DNA of 22,839 bases, taken from positions 1 through 22,839 of IMG/VR virus record IMGVR_UViG_3300010297_000091; one strand, 5' to 3'. Positions 9,201 through 16,000 of this stretch are shown in pieces. Below the pieces are notes generated by a model. The model saw only the letters and a program-made list of their open reading frames with translations. It did no database searches and was not told the DNA's origin. The DNA is from a virus. The first letter of the stretch is position 1, and each line of letters begins with the position of its first letter. Both the position numbers and the translations under genes were made by a program.

Positions 9201-10692
9201 TGATAATATTCAGGGATCTCCTAAAGTCGATGCATCTTCTAATATTGTTTATGTTGGTGCTGGTGGTTCTACAATTCTCAATGGTGCCACTATCCAGTTT
9301 ACTGATACTGTAACCGATGGTCTCCACTTCAGAGTCAAACACTCCAATCATGGAATGTATTCTGGACTTGATAGAGTATCTCTATTTGGAATTGAAAGTG
9401 ATGTAAAACCAGAAAAGATTACAGCATCCTATGATTCATCTCAAACGGATGATCTCCCTGTAACTTCTGTTGGTATTTTCACCGCCTTTGAAAACTATCC
9501 TGTCGATGGTAACAATCCTGGATATGTTAAACTTGGACAAGAGATTATTCGATACACTGGAGTTTCCACCAGTAACGGAACAATCACTGGTATTACTAGA
9601 GCAATCGATGATACTAAATCTGGAGATTATAGTGAAAATCAAGTCGTCTTTAAGTATGAACTCAATGGCATATCTTTGAGAAGAATTAACTGCGAGCACA
9701 GTTTCGAATCTACTGATTTGTCCAAATATCCTCTCGATATTGATCATTACTGGGTGAAGGTTGGTGTTTCCAGTAGAGGAACCGACCGTGGAGTTGCCGC
9801 ATCTCTTCCAGCACTTTACTTTAATGAAACTAAGTCTGCTGGATCTTATGAGAATCAACATTCTATCGTTGGTTCTCAGAATGTTCCTAGAGCAACTCAA
9901 AACGTTCCATTTAACTCTCTGAGAACAAACGTTTCTATCCTTCAACCAGAAGGAACAGGAGCCTCTGCAAGAGTCAGAACTTTCACGGGCAACAGCCCAG
10001 ATGGTTCTCTTCAACCCTTTGTTGATCAGGGATTTGAACCAGTTTCTCTTAATAGTAACAATCCATTTAATTCTCCAAGAATCATTGCCTCTAAAGTCAA
10101 TGAACTTGCTAGACTCCAAGATTTTCCTGGCAGAAAGTCTTTCACGATGGAGTTTACACTCTCTACAGAGGATACCAAAGTAAGTCCAATGATTGACTTG
10201 GATAGAGTCAATGTCATCACTACGATGGATAGAATTAATGATAAGATTGATAATTATGCTACCGATCTGAGAGTGAATTCTCTTGATAGGGATCCAAGTG
10301 CTGCAATTTATCTGTCCAAACCAGTAAATCTTGAAAAGTCGGCAGATGGATTGAAAGTAATGTTTGATGCTTACAGACATTCCACTAATGATATTAGAGT
10401 TCTTTACAGAATCTTTAGACCTGATACTCCTGCGGAATATCAACTATTCGAACTCTTCCCTGGTTATGATAACCTTGATGGTGATGGAGTGACAATTGAT
10501 ATTTCTAAGAATAGTGGTTTGCCTGATAGAAGAATCACCGCTTCTAATGCTTTAGATGATTATCGCGAATATGAATACAATGTAAGAGATCTTCCTCCTT
10601 TCACAGGATTCCAGATCAAGATCATTATGACTGGTACTAACTACGCTTATGTTCCTAAGATTCGCGATCTGAGAGCAATTGCATCCATCTAA
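3205..10692 (+). CDS. Giant tail/baseplate structural protein, DUF4815-type (2495 aa)
   Basis: The N terminus (NASPYFDDFSEDKNYQKVLF, then PGLPIQARELTTLQ at residues 29-42) is the opening of DUF4815 phage proteins. A threonine-rich linker at about residues 1354-1378 (7261-7340) precedes the conserved block RSRNIEFICRRLKPNTRLYS (about 1408-1427). Another block at about 1680-1775 (FFRTKDSKSLPVTLQVRTLQ ... GEYALVLLSAS) looks like a beta-sandwich. A region near 9530 carries NPGYVKLGQEIIRYTGVS. The C terminus ends in a domain with AEYQLFELFPGYDN and PKIRDLRAIA. SGAxAxV motifs occur near residues 103, 866 and 1540, and a GGTGY module near 1960. No membrane segment or enzyme motif is visible. It sits directly after gp8, where T4 has gp9-gp12, so it may form the wedge periphery or fibre attachment; the exact role is unknown. 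Confidence 0.9.
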   Translation: MPQNTNLNASPYFDDFSEDKNYQKVLFKPGLPIQARELTTLQSILQNQIEKFGKHFFKEGSVVIPGQIAYDSDFTAVMIDETHLGLPVNLYLNSLVGKTIKGEDSGVTAKVETFITNSTSDLGNYTLYVKYQSSSETDFARQTFSDGENLITLDEVQYGLSNIRSGSSFATTTISSSTRTGSAAKIADGVYFIRGFFVNVQSQTVILDQYSNRPSYRVGLLVTEELVTASQTNSDLFDNARGFSNFAAPGADRFKISTTLIKKSLNDFDDENFVELLRVENGILSKFVKDSNYNLIRDELARRTYDESGDYYVRPFTLSTRESLNDRQGNNGVYFENQKTKGGNIPSDDLLTLSVSPGKAYIRGYEVETINTTNIDLPKARTTLTQKNESLSFTLGRQIELNNVYGSTPVGFGTTSMVHLYDQRTTTPGTASGTKIGVARVYDLKLKNSEYQDATTKFEASLYDVQTFSYLNLNATSTLSRPAFVEGQSSNASGYLYEDMSDTNQMVLYQVSGSFQSGEEIIVNGEVFNRSITRAKDYRFDDVHQIVGNSGVPFTADPILNLGKLLAPAGTQYTISAASGGVSTVTSANASFAVGIKTGDIVQYTKTGNTVPTYNRVSAVNTASKNVVLAATTNVTGVCDGTLPSGQITTNDFFNVSLEVKNDGDAYLFSDLTRSNVSNVDLTSSSIVFRKSYAVSVAGGAFSQVLETDPNLTLEPFDEEDYTLSFDDGTIEPLTDQKLTVSGRTVTLSNISTNGDGKLTVTWKKINLKPKKKVYQRCSISLIDKSSKSGSGTGVEKLDDGLTYSTIYGTRVQDRRISLGISDVAQVIGIFESSTSSDPALPKLTLVNLNSNILNAIKGETLIGQDSGAAAAFVATNGTNEIEFVYLNENVFSSNELVKFRESNISANISGIIPGDRDIKDNFEFDPGQLREYVNYSAIIRKSASSSPSRKLKVVYNNYYIDSSDPGDFVVINSYDADRYTYDLPTVDRLPASDIIDFRPRVTSFSGALSPFEFESRTFDPLTSSSTHIIAKDKSTNLSYDYYVGRIDKLYLTKEGIFSLQKGVPADVPKVPNTLDNALEVATIYVPPYVYSADQVRTRLQSHKRYRMKDIAGIEKRLKNVEYYTSLSLLESETANMTLRDPQTNLDRFKAGFFVDNFKSILGGDIQNVQFKASIDTVAGRLRPSHYTTSIDLLLGSEVVVGAATSANPSADYRFVSDLGDTNVVRKGDVVCLNYSNVTYIENKFATRTENVNPFAVVNWIGQIELNPSSDTWIETRRSARTYDIEGSFSASMAITGADSNTGMSPVDWGSWETTWTGQSVSLGGAIETISRDIGSTSSQSRGGFQGGRGIPITTTTTTTSRTTTFRNQTTTTTRNQTREGIQFRVGERFDSTSLGDKVVSLDVVATMRSRNIEFICRRLKPNTRLYSFFDNVDMNRYTVPKLIEIEMVSGTFGTGEVVQGSLGSANVRFRLAQQNHKYGPYNAPTEVYKVNPYSPADGLSSTYSSTATALNVDTASLELQSASGFFGYVSKGMRLVGQSSGAIATVKDIRLITDQAGVLIGSMFIPDPVTPATPTFDTGTKTFTLSSSSTNETISGFTDSSAETNFTSQGTLQNVEESTLRMRNADVQRIPRSDSRTITETDTRLVADTTFSNRTTQQTRWVDPLAESFEVPDVNGVFLTKCDVFFRTKDSKSLPVTLQVRTLQTGLPTQTILPFGEAILDPDNVVVSEDGTKATTFEFPSPVYCEGGGEYALVLLSASNEYTVFISRMGEEDITTVNRPDSEKIIVSQQPLLGSLFKSQNGATWDPSQFEDLKFTLYRAEFAANQGNVRFYNPDLDVGNRQIAALRRNPLDMVSRNVVVGLAKSLTSTEAAALTPGITIQQQNNSNFKAKLSKVLGAVGVGSDLVLSSIGAGFTSGSVVYSNVPLIARTGNGSGAKANIHVNGGVAVAATVAIGGTGYSAGDILTVNAVDTGGFGKNLLLTIPNEVGIISAFNTLVIDNIQGSPKVDASSNIVYVGAGGSTILNGATIQFTDTVTDGLHFRVKHSNHGMYSGLDRVSLFGIESDVKPEKITASYDSSQTDDLPVTSVGIFTAFENYPVDGNNPGYVKLGQEIIRYTGVSTSNGTITGITRAIDDTKSGDYSENQVVFKYELNGISLRRINCEHSFESTDLSKYPLDIDHYWVKVGVSSRGTDRGVAASLPALYFNETKSAGSYENQHSIVGSQNVPRATQNVPFNSLRTNVSILQPEGTGASARVRTFTGNSPDGSLQPFVDQGFEPVSLNSNNPFNSPRIIASKVNELARLQDFPGRKSFTMEFTLSTEDTKVSPMIDLDRVNVITTMDRINDKIDNYATDLRVNSLDRDPSAAIYLSKPVNLEKSADGLKVMFDAYRHSTNDIRVLYRIFRPDTPAEYQLFELFPGYDNLDGDGVTIDISKNSGLPDRRITASNALDDYREYEYNVRDLPPFTGFQIKIIMTGTNYAYVPKIRDLRAIASI

Positions 10693-10693
10693 C

Positions 10694-10900
10694 ATGCACT
10701 TAAGAGTAGAAAATCATGTAGGCCTTGTCAGAGATACGAATTCTAATGCAATTCTCAATACCTCTGACAAGGACTATGATGAGTATATAAAACTGAAGTC
10801 AAAGGCATTAAGTGAAAAAGAAAAAATTGCTAACCTCGAAAGTGAGGTTAGTGAATTGAAAGATATGGTAAAACTACTATTGGAAAAATTGGATAAATAG
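10694..10900 (+). CDS. Small conserved virion-region protein with C-terminal coiled coil (68 aa)
   Basis: The protein begins MHLRVENHVGLVRDTNSNAI, an N-terminal pattern I recognise from small proteins in cyanomyovirus tail regions, although their function is not known to me. Residues about 40-68 have hydrophobic residues at heptad spacing (IANLESEVSELKDMVKLLL), which indicates a coiled coil and probably oligomerisation. The ATG at 10694 is chosen because it lies one base after the stop of the giant gene (TAACATG) and because the conserved-looking N terminus begins there. A TTG at 10679 would overlap the upstream gene. There is no clear Shine-Dalgarno sequence, so translational coupling is likely. 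The coding sequence carries two inverted repeats (10723-10772 and 10830-10851). Confidence 0.8.
   Translation: MHLRVENHVGLVRDTNSNAILNTSDKDYDEYIKLKSKALSEKEKIANLESEVSELKDMVKLLLEKLDK
10723..10772. repeat. Perfect 11-bp inverted repeat within the 68-aa gene
   Basis: CCTTGTCAGAG at 10723-10733 is the exact reverse complement of CTCTGACAAGG at 10762-10772, with 28 bases between. A second, shorter hairpin (CTAACCTC/GAGGTTAG, loop of 6) lies at 10830-10851 in the same gene. Neither is followed by a T run, so these are not intrinsic terminators. They may fold in the mRNA or may be chance. Confidence 0.5.
10892..10899 (+). promoter_or_regulatory. Possible late promoter box (GATAAATA) before the 110-aa gene
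   Basis: GATAAATA differs from the T4 late consensus in the first base only. It overlaps the last codons of the 68-residue gene and lies 23 bases upstream of the ATG at 10923. That is the same distance as the exact boxes before gp8 (23 bases) and close to those before the 335-aa and Mtd_N genes (42 and 36). The consistent position raises the chance that it is used. Confidence 0.45.
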
Positions 10901-10922
10901 TTAAAATCCGACCCTGTGGATA

Positions 10923-11255
10923 ATGGCAGCAAGAGTTATTAATTTGGTGGTTGATCAGGGAGTAGATTTTGAAGCCACATTTACTATTCAGAATACTAAT
11001 GGTTCCCCATTAAATCTTACGGGATATACTGCGGAATCCAAGATGAAAAAACATCCTGGGGCAACAAAATACTACCCGTTCGTAATTTCATTTCCCAATA
11101 GACTAGCGGGACAATGCAAAGTTTCGTTTGCATCGACGGCAACTGCTGCAATAGAGGGCGGTAGATATGTCTATGATTTGGTATTAGTTTCGCCCAATTC
11201 ATATAAAACCAAACCAATTCAAGGCAATGTTCTCGTTGTACCTGGAGTTTCCTGA
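10923..11255 (+). CDS. Small virion structural protein, Ig-like/BppU-N-like (110 aa)
   Basis: The sequence reads as a single beta-sandwich. It opens with VDQGVDFEATFTI, then LNLTGYTAESKMKKHPGA, a middle RLAGQCKVSF strand, GGRYVYDLVLVSP, and a closing strand IQGNVLVVPGVS. This order resembles the N-terminal domain of siphophage upper baseplate proteins (BppU) and small proteins I recognise from cyanophage tail clusters. That likeness comes from reading the pattern, not from an alignment. It may act as a connector between baseplate and fibre parts. Its stop codon overlaps the next start by one base (TGATG), so the two proteins are probably translated together. No clear Shine-Dalgarno sequence precedes the ATG. 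Confidence 0.75.
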   Translation: MAARVINLVVDQGVDFEATFTIQNTNGSPLNLTGYTAESKMKKHPGATKYYPFVISFPNRLAGQCKVSFASTATAAIEGGRYVYDLVLVSPNSYKTKPIQGNVLVVPGVS

Positions 11256-11932
11256 TGACAAATTATCTTGTACAGGTAAATCAACCAGGTGATTATAGAG
11301 TTGGAGTTGACTATGAAATTCCAACAAAATCAATTCAATATGGAAATATTGTTATTGATGATATTAGTGGTGGATTTGATGGGTCACAACTCAATTTTCC
11401 ACTAAATGATGGGGGAAATCCTTATGCCCCAATCAACGATCAACAACTTATAGTTGTTAAGAATGGGGATGTACAAAACCCAGCAACAGATTTTACTATT
11501 TCTGGTGCCGAGATTATCTTTACTCAGGCACCACTAGCCAATGATGATGTCTTTATCATCGCACTTGCTACTACTGCCGACTTAACTAGAACTATCAACT
11601 ATGTGATAGATAGTGGCAGTTCTGATATGCTTTCTGGTAACAAAGGAAAGGTAACACTTGATGTTAGTGGTGTTATTGATTCGGTTACAGTTCTTTCGGA
11701 TCAGACTGGAAACGTAGCTTTTGAGATCTCGAAGTCTAATTTTACCAACTATCCTACTTTTACCAGCATTACTGGTGGAAGCAGAATTATCCTATCTGGC
11801 GTTGACAAGTACTTTGACGATGTACTAAATAATTGGGATAAAACAATTGTTGCGGGCGATATCCTCACATTTGATGTGTTTGGTGTCTCTGGGATTAGAA
11901 GATTCCTGATCTCTTTAAAATTAAAATTATAA
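11255..11932 (+). CDS. Virion structural protein, two beta domains (225 aa)
   Basis: The first part (about residues 35-108) has the pattern FDGSQLNFPLNDGGNPYAP, then NDQQLIVVKNGDVQNP, TDFTISGAEIIFTQAP, and FIIALATT. I recognise this module from marine phage fibre-type proteins. The second part (about 110-225) follows TRTINYVIDSGSSDMLSGNK, then KVTLDVSGVIDSVTVL and a C-terminal GDILTFDVFGVSGIRRFLI; this looks like a small jelly-roll domain. No enzyme motif or membrane segment is present. The start is supported by GGAG at 11244-11247, seven bases upstream, and by a one-base overlap with the previous stop. The stop codon lies inside the late promoter box of the next gene. A fibre or baseplate-decoration role is inferred from neighbours. 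Confidence 0.8.
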   Translation: MTNYLVQVNQPGDYRVGVDYEIPTKSIQYGNIVIDDISGGFDGSQLNFPLNDGGNPYAPINDQQLIVVKNGDVQNPATDFTISGAEIIFTQAPLANDDVFIIALATTADLTRTINYVIDSGSSDMLSGNKGKVTLDVSGVIDSVTVLSDQTGNVAFEISKSNFTNYPTFTSITGGSRIILSGVDKYFDDVLNNWDKTIVAGDILTFDVFGVSGIRRFLISLKLKL

Positions 11933-11935
11933 ATA
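11928..11935 (+). promoter_or_regulatory. T4-type late promoter box upstream of the 335-aa gene
   Basis: TATAAATA matches the T4 late consensus exactly, in an A/T-rich context. It includes the TAA stop codon (11930-11932) of the preceding gene, and lies 42 bases before the ATG at 11978. Confidence 0.75.
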
Positions 11936-11964
11936 ACAATAGTTCTTAAAGTCTAACCCCCAAA

Positions 11965-11969
11965 AGGAG
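11965..11969 (+). promoter_or_regulatory. Strong ribosome binding site (AGGAG) of the 335-aa gene
   Basis: AAAAGGAG ends eight bases before the ATG at 11978. This is the best Shine-Dalgarno match in the window and fixes the start codon. Most neighbouring genes have much weaker sites, which suggests high translation of this gene. Confidence 0.7.
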
Positions 11970-11977
11970 TTGTTTCG

Positions 11978-12985
11978 ATGGCATTACTAGTTCCCAATAT
12001 TGGTGAAATTGAGTCTCTCCGTTATCTGATTGCTCAGAATAACTTCGTGCAGGACCTTCAGGATACTTCACCAAGAAACCTCGTTCTCAAACTGTTTACG
12101 AGTAACACCACCCCAGCGGAAGGTGACGTTCCTTCTACCACGGCGTATTTCGAGCCATACATTGACGGTAACACCAATGGATATGGAACGACATCAAATA
12201 CAGGATATCCTAATTGCGTAAATAATAGAACAGATCAGAATTACACACAGCAGTATGGTATTCTGCTGAATGGTTCTCGTTGGGTTATTAAGAACGTTGG
12301 TAGTGGTACAACCGCAACCTATCCAGAACAAACTTTCACCTTCACTGGTCCCGCAGGTAACATCTATGGTTACTATGTGACTCGTGCAAATAACATGCCT
12401 GTTGCACTTCAGGGTGTTGAGCATGCTGCTGGTGTTGGTATCGGAACAACCATTTCGAAGGGAACAAACGTTGATCCTTGCATCGGCGTTGTTGGTAACT
12501 TCTACTTCACTGTTGACTCCGACATCACCATGGACGATCTGACTCTCGGTCAGTACGTCGCAGGTAACCCTGGTATCCAAACTGGAACTAGAATCATTGG
12601 ACTTGATAGAGCTCTGAACGTTGTTTATCTCGACAAGGCACTGATCGACAACATTCAGCCTCAGACTGACCCATCGATCACATTTAGTTTCGGTAAGATT
12701 CTCGCTCAGAATCACGGTCTGGTTGCTGGCGATATTCTTTATGTTGCTGCTGGTGCTGGTAACACAACTCTTGAGTCCAACGTATACACCGTCTTTAACG
12801 TACCTAACGCAGACGAGTTCTACACATCTCCTTCTCTGACTGCAACCGCAAATGGTGTTGCTGGTCTGAATACCGCGACTCTCTACTCCAGCATCATGTA
12901 CGCTGAGAGATTCACAAACGGTCCTTACAACATTCAAAACAACGGTGACCAAATTAAGATCACCCTGAACGTTGCACTTGACTGA
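11978..12985 (+). CDS. Probably abundant virion structural protein (335 aa), function unknown
   Basis: The protein begins MALLVPNIGEIESLRYLIAQ, followed by NLVLKLFTSNTTPAEGDVPS and a segment YGILLNGSRWVIKN...FTFTGPAGNIYGYYVTRANN (about residues 93-138). The first 140 residues look like one beta domain of a type I recognise in cyanophage virion proteins. The rest is glycine-rich beta sequence with GVGIGTT (about residue 152) and AQNHGLVAGDILYVAAG (about 246-262). No catalytic motif is visible. The gene is a transcription unit of its own: exact late promoter, strong ribosome binding site, and an intrinsic terminator 31 bases after the stop. It uses C-ending codons (AAC, TTC, ATC) and CTG and CGT more often than the genes to its left. 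Together this suggests a highly expressed structural protein, but the virion location cannot be told from sequence. Confidence 0.85.
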   Translation: MALLVPNIGEIESLRYLIAQNNFVQDLQDTSPRNLVLKLFTSNTTPAEGDVPSTTAYFEPYIDGNTNGYGTTSNTGYPNCVNNRTDQNYTQQYGILLNGSRWVIKNVGSGTTATYPEQTFTFTGPAGNIYGYYVTRANNMPVALQGVEHAAGVGIGTTISKGTNVDPCIGVVGNFYFTVDSDITMDDLTLGQYVAGNPGIQTGTRIIGLDRALNVVYLDKALIDNIQPQTDPSITFSFGKILAQNHGLVAGDILYVAAGAGNTTLESNVYTVFNVPNADEFYTSPSLTATANGVAGLNTATLYSSIMYAERFTNGPYNIQNNGDQIKITLNVALD

Positions 12986-13015
12986 TTTATACATACTATA
13001 GATCTTCGTTATGTA

Positions 13016-13047
13016 GGGAGGTGCTTCAAAAGAGCGCCTCCCCTTTT
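13016..13047 (+). terminator. Strong intrinsic terminator after the 335-aa gene
   Basis: GGGAGGTGCT (13016-13025) pairs over ten base pairs, with one G-T wobble, with AGCGCCTCCC (13033-13042) across a 7-base loop. The stem is followed by CTTTTC. It separates the 335-aa gene from the long fibre-like gene 20 bases downstream. Confidence 0.85.
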
Positions 13048-13067
13048 CATTAAATGAAGGCTAGAAT

Positions 13068-16000
13068 ATGGCGCCCAGAGTTTTTACTTACGACGAAACT
13101 CGAATCAATTACTTCGTTACCGACACCTTCGGAGACATTACGGTGTCGGAAACGTCGTCGGAGGACTTTGGCAATATTACAGACGCCCATATTATTGAAG
13201 AAGACGAATTAGGTTTTAACCCAAATGATTACGGACTAGTAGTCTGGGTAGGCGACATACTTCCATTTGGATCAATGGGTACGATCCAAGATACTTTGGA
13301 AGAAAAAGTTGCCTTTGTACCAGCAGTATTGCATCTACCCGTTCTCATACAGGGACAAGGAAAGATATCGCGTTCTCAGGCACCTTGGCAGGGGTCTGGC
13401 ACCCTCTTCGAGATTGGAGGAGGTCTGGAGAGACTGGTTATACCAGACTTGGGTGCCGCAGGACCAGAACCAACCCTCAGCGGGGAAGCGGCCACAAGAC
13501 AGACATTCACAGAAGTCGGATCTGGAAGTCTCACAGTCTCAGACGAGGCACAAACGGCGGAATTCAACATATATCCGTTCGTATCCAGAATTACACTCAC
13601 CGTTTCAGGTGGAACTTCTCAAGAGTATCCAGATGAGTATATTGAAGCTCATCCTAACGAGGAAGTTCTCAACGGTACTGGAGATGAGAGTAGAACCTAC
13701 GATTACTCCATCTTCTCAGGGACATTCGAAGAACAAGACTTTGGTTCAATCTCTGTCAAACAAGGTGGCAACTTCTCCGAAGGTGGCACGACATTTGATA
13801 GTACGAATAGTTCTATCAATAGTTTCGCAGATGCCGATCTTGTAGAGTCTGTTGATTACGGTCTACTTTCCGTAACCGACATTACGGAGATTGTTACCAG
13901 AATTATCACTACCAGTGATTTCGCTGCGTACAATCCCACATACATTGGAACATTCCTTGCTCAGTCTGGGACAGGAATCGGTCAGGTCGGCGGATTTAAT
14001 ATTGGCGAACATATTAAATTCGGCAGCATCACCAATGGTAGATCCTTTGAGTGGGATGTAGATACTACCAACGCAACAAGCATTACCATCAGGGCAATCA
14101 GAGGTAATGATGCCAATGGTGGAGAAGATCCAGATACTTCAAGCGAAAGTTTAGTTCTTGATAGATGGAACGGGACTTCTTGGGTAAGAATTAACACTGT
14201 CATTGCATATAATGACAATTCTTTCGATACCTTAAGAGACATCACCATTCCTCTGGATGCTGTACACAGAGGTCAATATACTTACAGAATTTATCAGGCT
14301 GTATCCAGTGGACCAACCTGGGATCACTACGGCGTAACTCAGATCAGTTATGAAGTAGAACAGACTGTACCTATTCCTTCTGATGATTGGGGTGAGATTG
14401 TTGCCGATCAACGTTACGGTAAGATTAGTACCAAGGCGACTTACTCTGGTGCTCTTACCAGAGCATTTGAGAGATTTGAACACAGGTATATTGGAGAAAG
14501 TGCAACACTATCTCTCAGAGATGGTTTACTGCCAGACGAAGAAAGAAAAGTCTTCGCATTCGAAGGTTCTGGTACTATCACTGCAGTTGGTCAACTTGGT
14601 CTTGGTCAGGCACCTCAACACACCGTATTTGGCGAAGAAGGTCAATTTACATTCGGTGGATCTGGTGCGGAAGCATTTGTACCACAAGGAATCGAGAGTT
14701 TTGGTCTTGTTCTTACTGGCGGTGCTGCTGCAGAAAGTATCATTTTCCAAGGCGAAGAAGAACGTGCAGAGTTCTTCTTCACTGGATTCTCCGAAGGACT
14801 CAAACTTACTCACTTCCCACCATCGGCAACAGCAGAATTTGTTGTCAGTGGTGCTGCTACTGGGGTCAGACTAATCCAATCCTTCATTGGATCGGATCTC
14901 TTTACCATCAGTGGTCAACTTCTCGAAGATTATACTCCATTCTGGACATCTCCTACAGAACAAGATGGTTATGTAGAGCCATTAGATTGGGGATTCATCA
15001 GTCAGGTTCCAGATCCACAACCAAATGGATACGAGGATTGGGGTCTGGTATCCAAGGTCGCATTTGCTGCCGACGATTGGAAGTATATCATTATCGGTTG
15101 GAGACCATTCAGAATTTACGGAGACGACGAAAGTATCTCTGGTCAAGACTCCTTCAGCAGAGCAAATTACCAGGGTGTCGGTACATTCTTCATGTCCGAA
15201 CCTGCCGTCGAGGCAGTTGTATTTGATTACGAAACATCTGGTATTACTGGCATTGCCACTTACAAGGCAGGCATCAACATCTTTGGTGCCAACTGGTTCA
15301 GTCAGGCTCCACAACATACCGTATTTGGTCTCGAAGGCAAATTCACTATCGGTGGATCTGGTGCAGAGTCCATTACTCCAGCAACAGAGTTTGGTTCTGG
15401 TTCCCTCTTTACCATTGGCGGCATTGCAGAGAGTTCTGCAGTTACGCCTCCTGCTGCAGGGGTCAAGTTCATCAGTGGTGCTGCAGATGTCAAACAATCT
15501 CCTGCACCATCCGCGTCTGGTCTCATCACTCTGCGTCAAGGTAGAGAAGAAGGTCAGACTTATCTTAGAATTATTGATACTGGCGAAAGTTCTGGTCTCT
15601 TTGGATTCGCTGGCGGAGCAACAGGCGAAAAACAGACAGATTCTTACAACGAGTCTTCCATCTGGTATGGTCAAGAAAACGAAGACTTTGGTCTCCTCAG
15701 TGGCACACCAACCTTCGGATTCGATCTTGCACAGACACCATCTCTGCCAACGTTCGACGGAACGTCCTCCGCCGAAAACTTCAGCACTAATAATGCAAGT
15801 ATTGATTGGGGTGACATTGGTAATGGTGAAGGATCGAACACCATTGGTGGACCAGATTACGATCAATATCTGTATCCATCCAATACTGGTTTCGTCGATC
15901 AAAGTATCGACAAAGGTTACGAAGATTATGGTTGGGTCAACGAAGAAGATTCTCAACCTACCAGATTCCCACTTTCTGTTGGTGTTGCACTCTCCTTCAC

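Noticed and set aside
9436-10443. 335-codon open frame on the minus strand
   Set aside because: It lies wholly inside the DUF4815 gene; the translation is rich in Ser, Ile, Arg and Asn without a recognisable domain, as expected for the reverse of a coding sequence.
10679-10693. TTG start for the small coiled-coil protein
   Set aside because: It would overlap the preceding gene by 14 bases; the ATG at 10694 directly after the stop gives the N terminus expected for this type.
14982-15956. 324-codon minus-strand open frame
   Set aside because: It is antisense to the repetitive fibre gene and very rich in Cys, Ser and Thr; no promoter or ribosome binding site was noticed.
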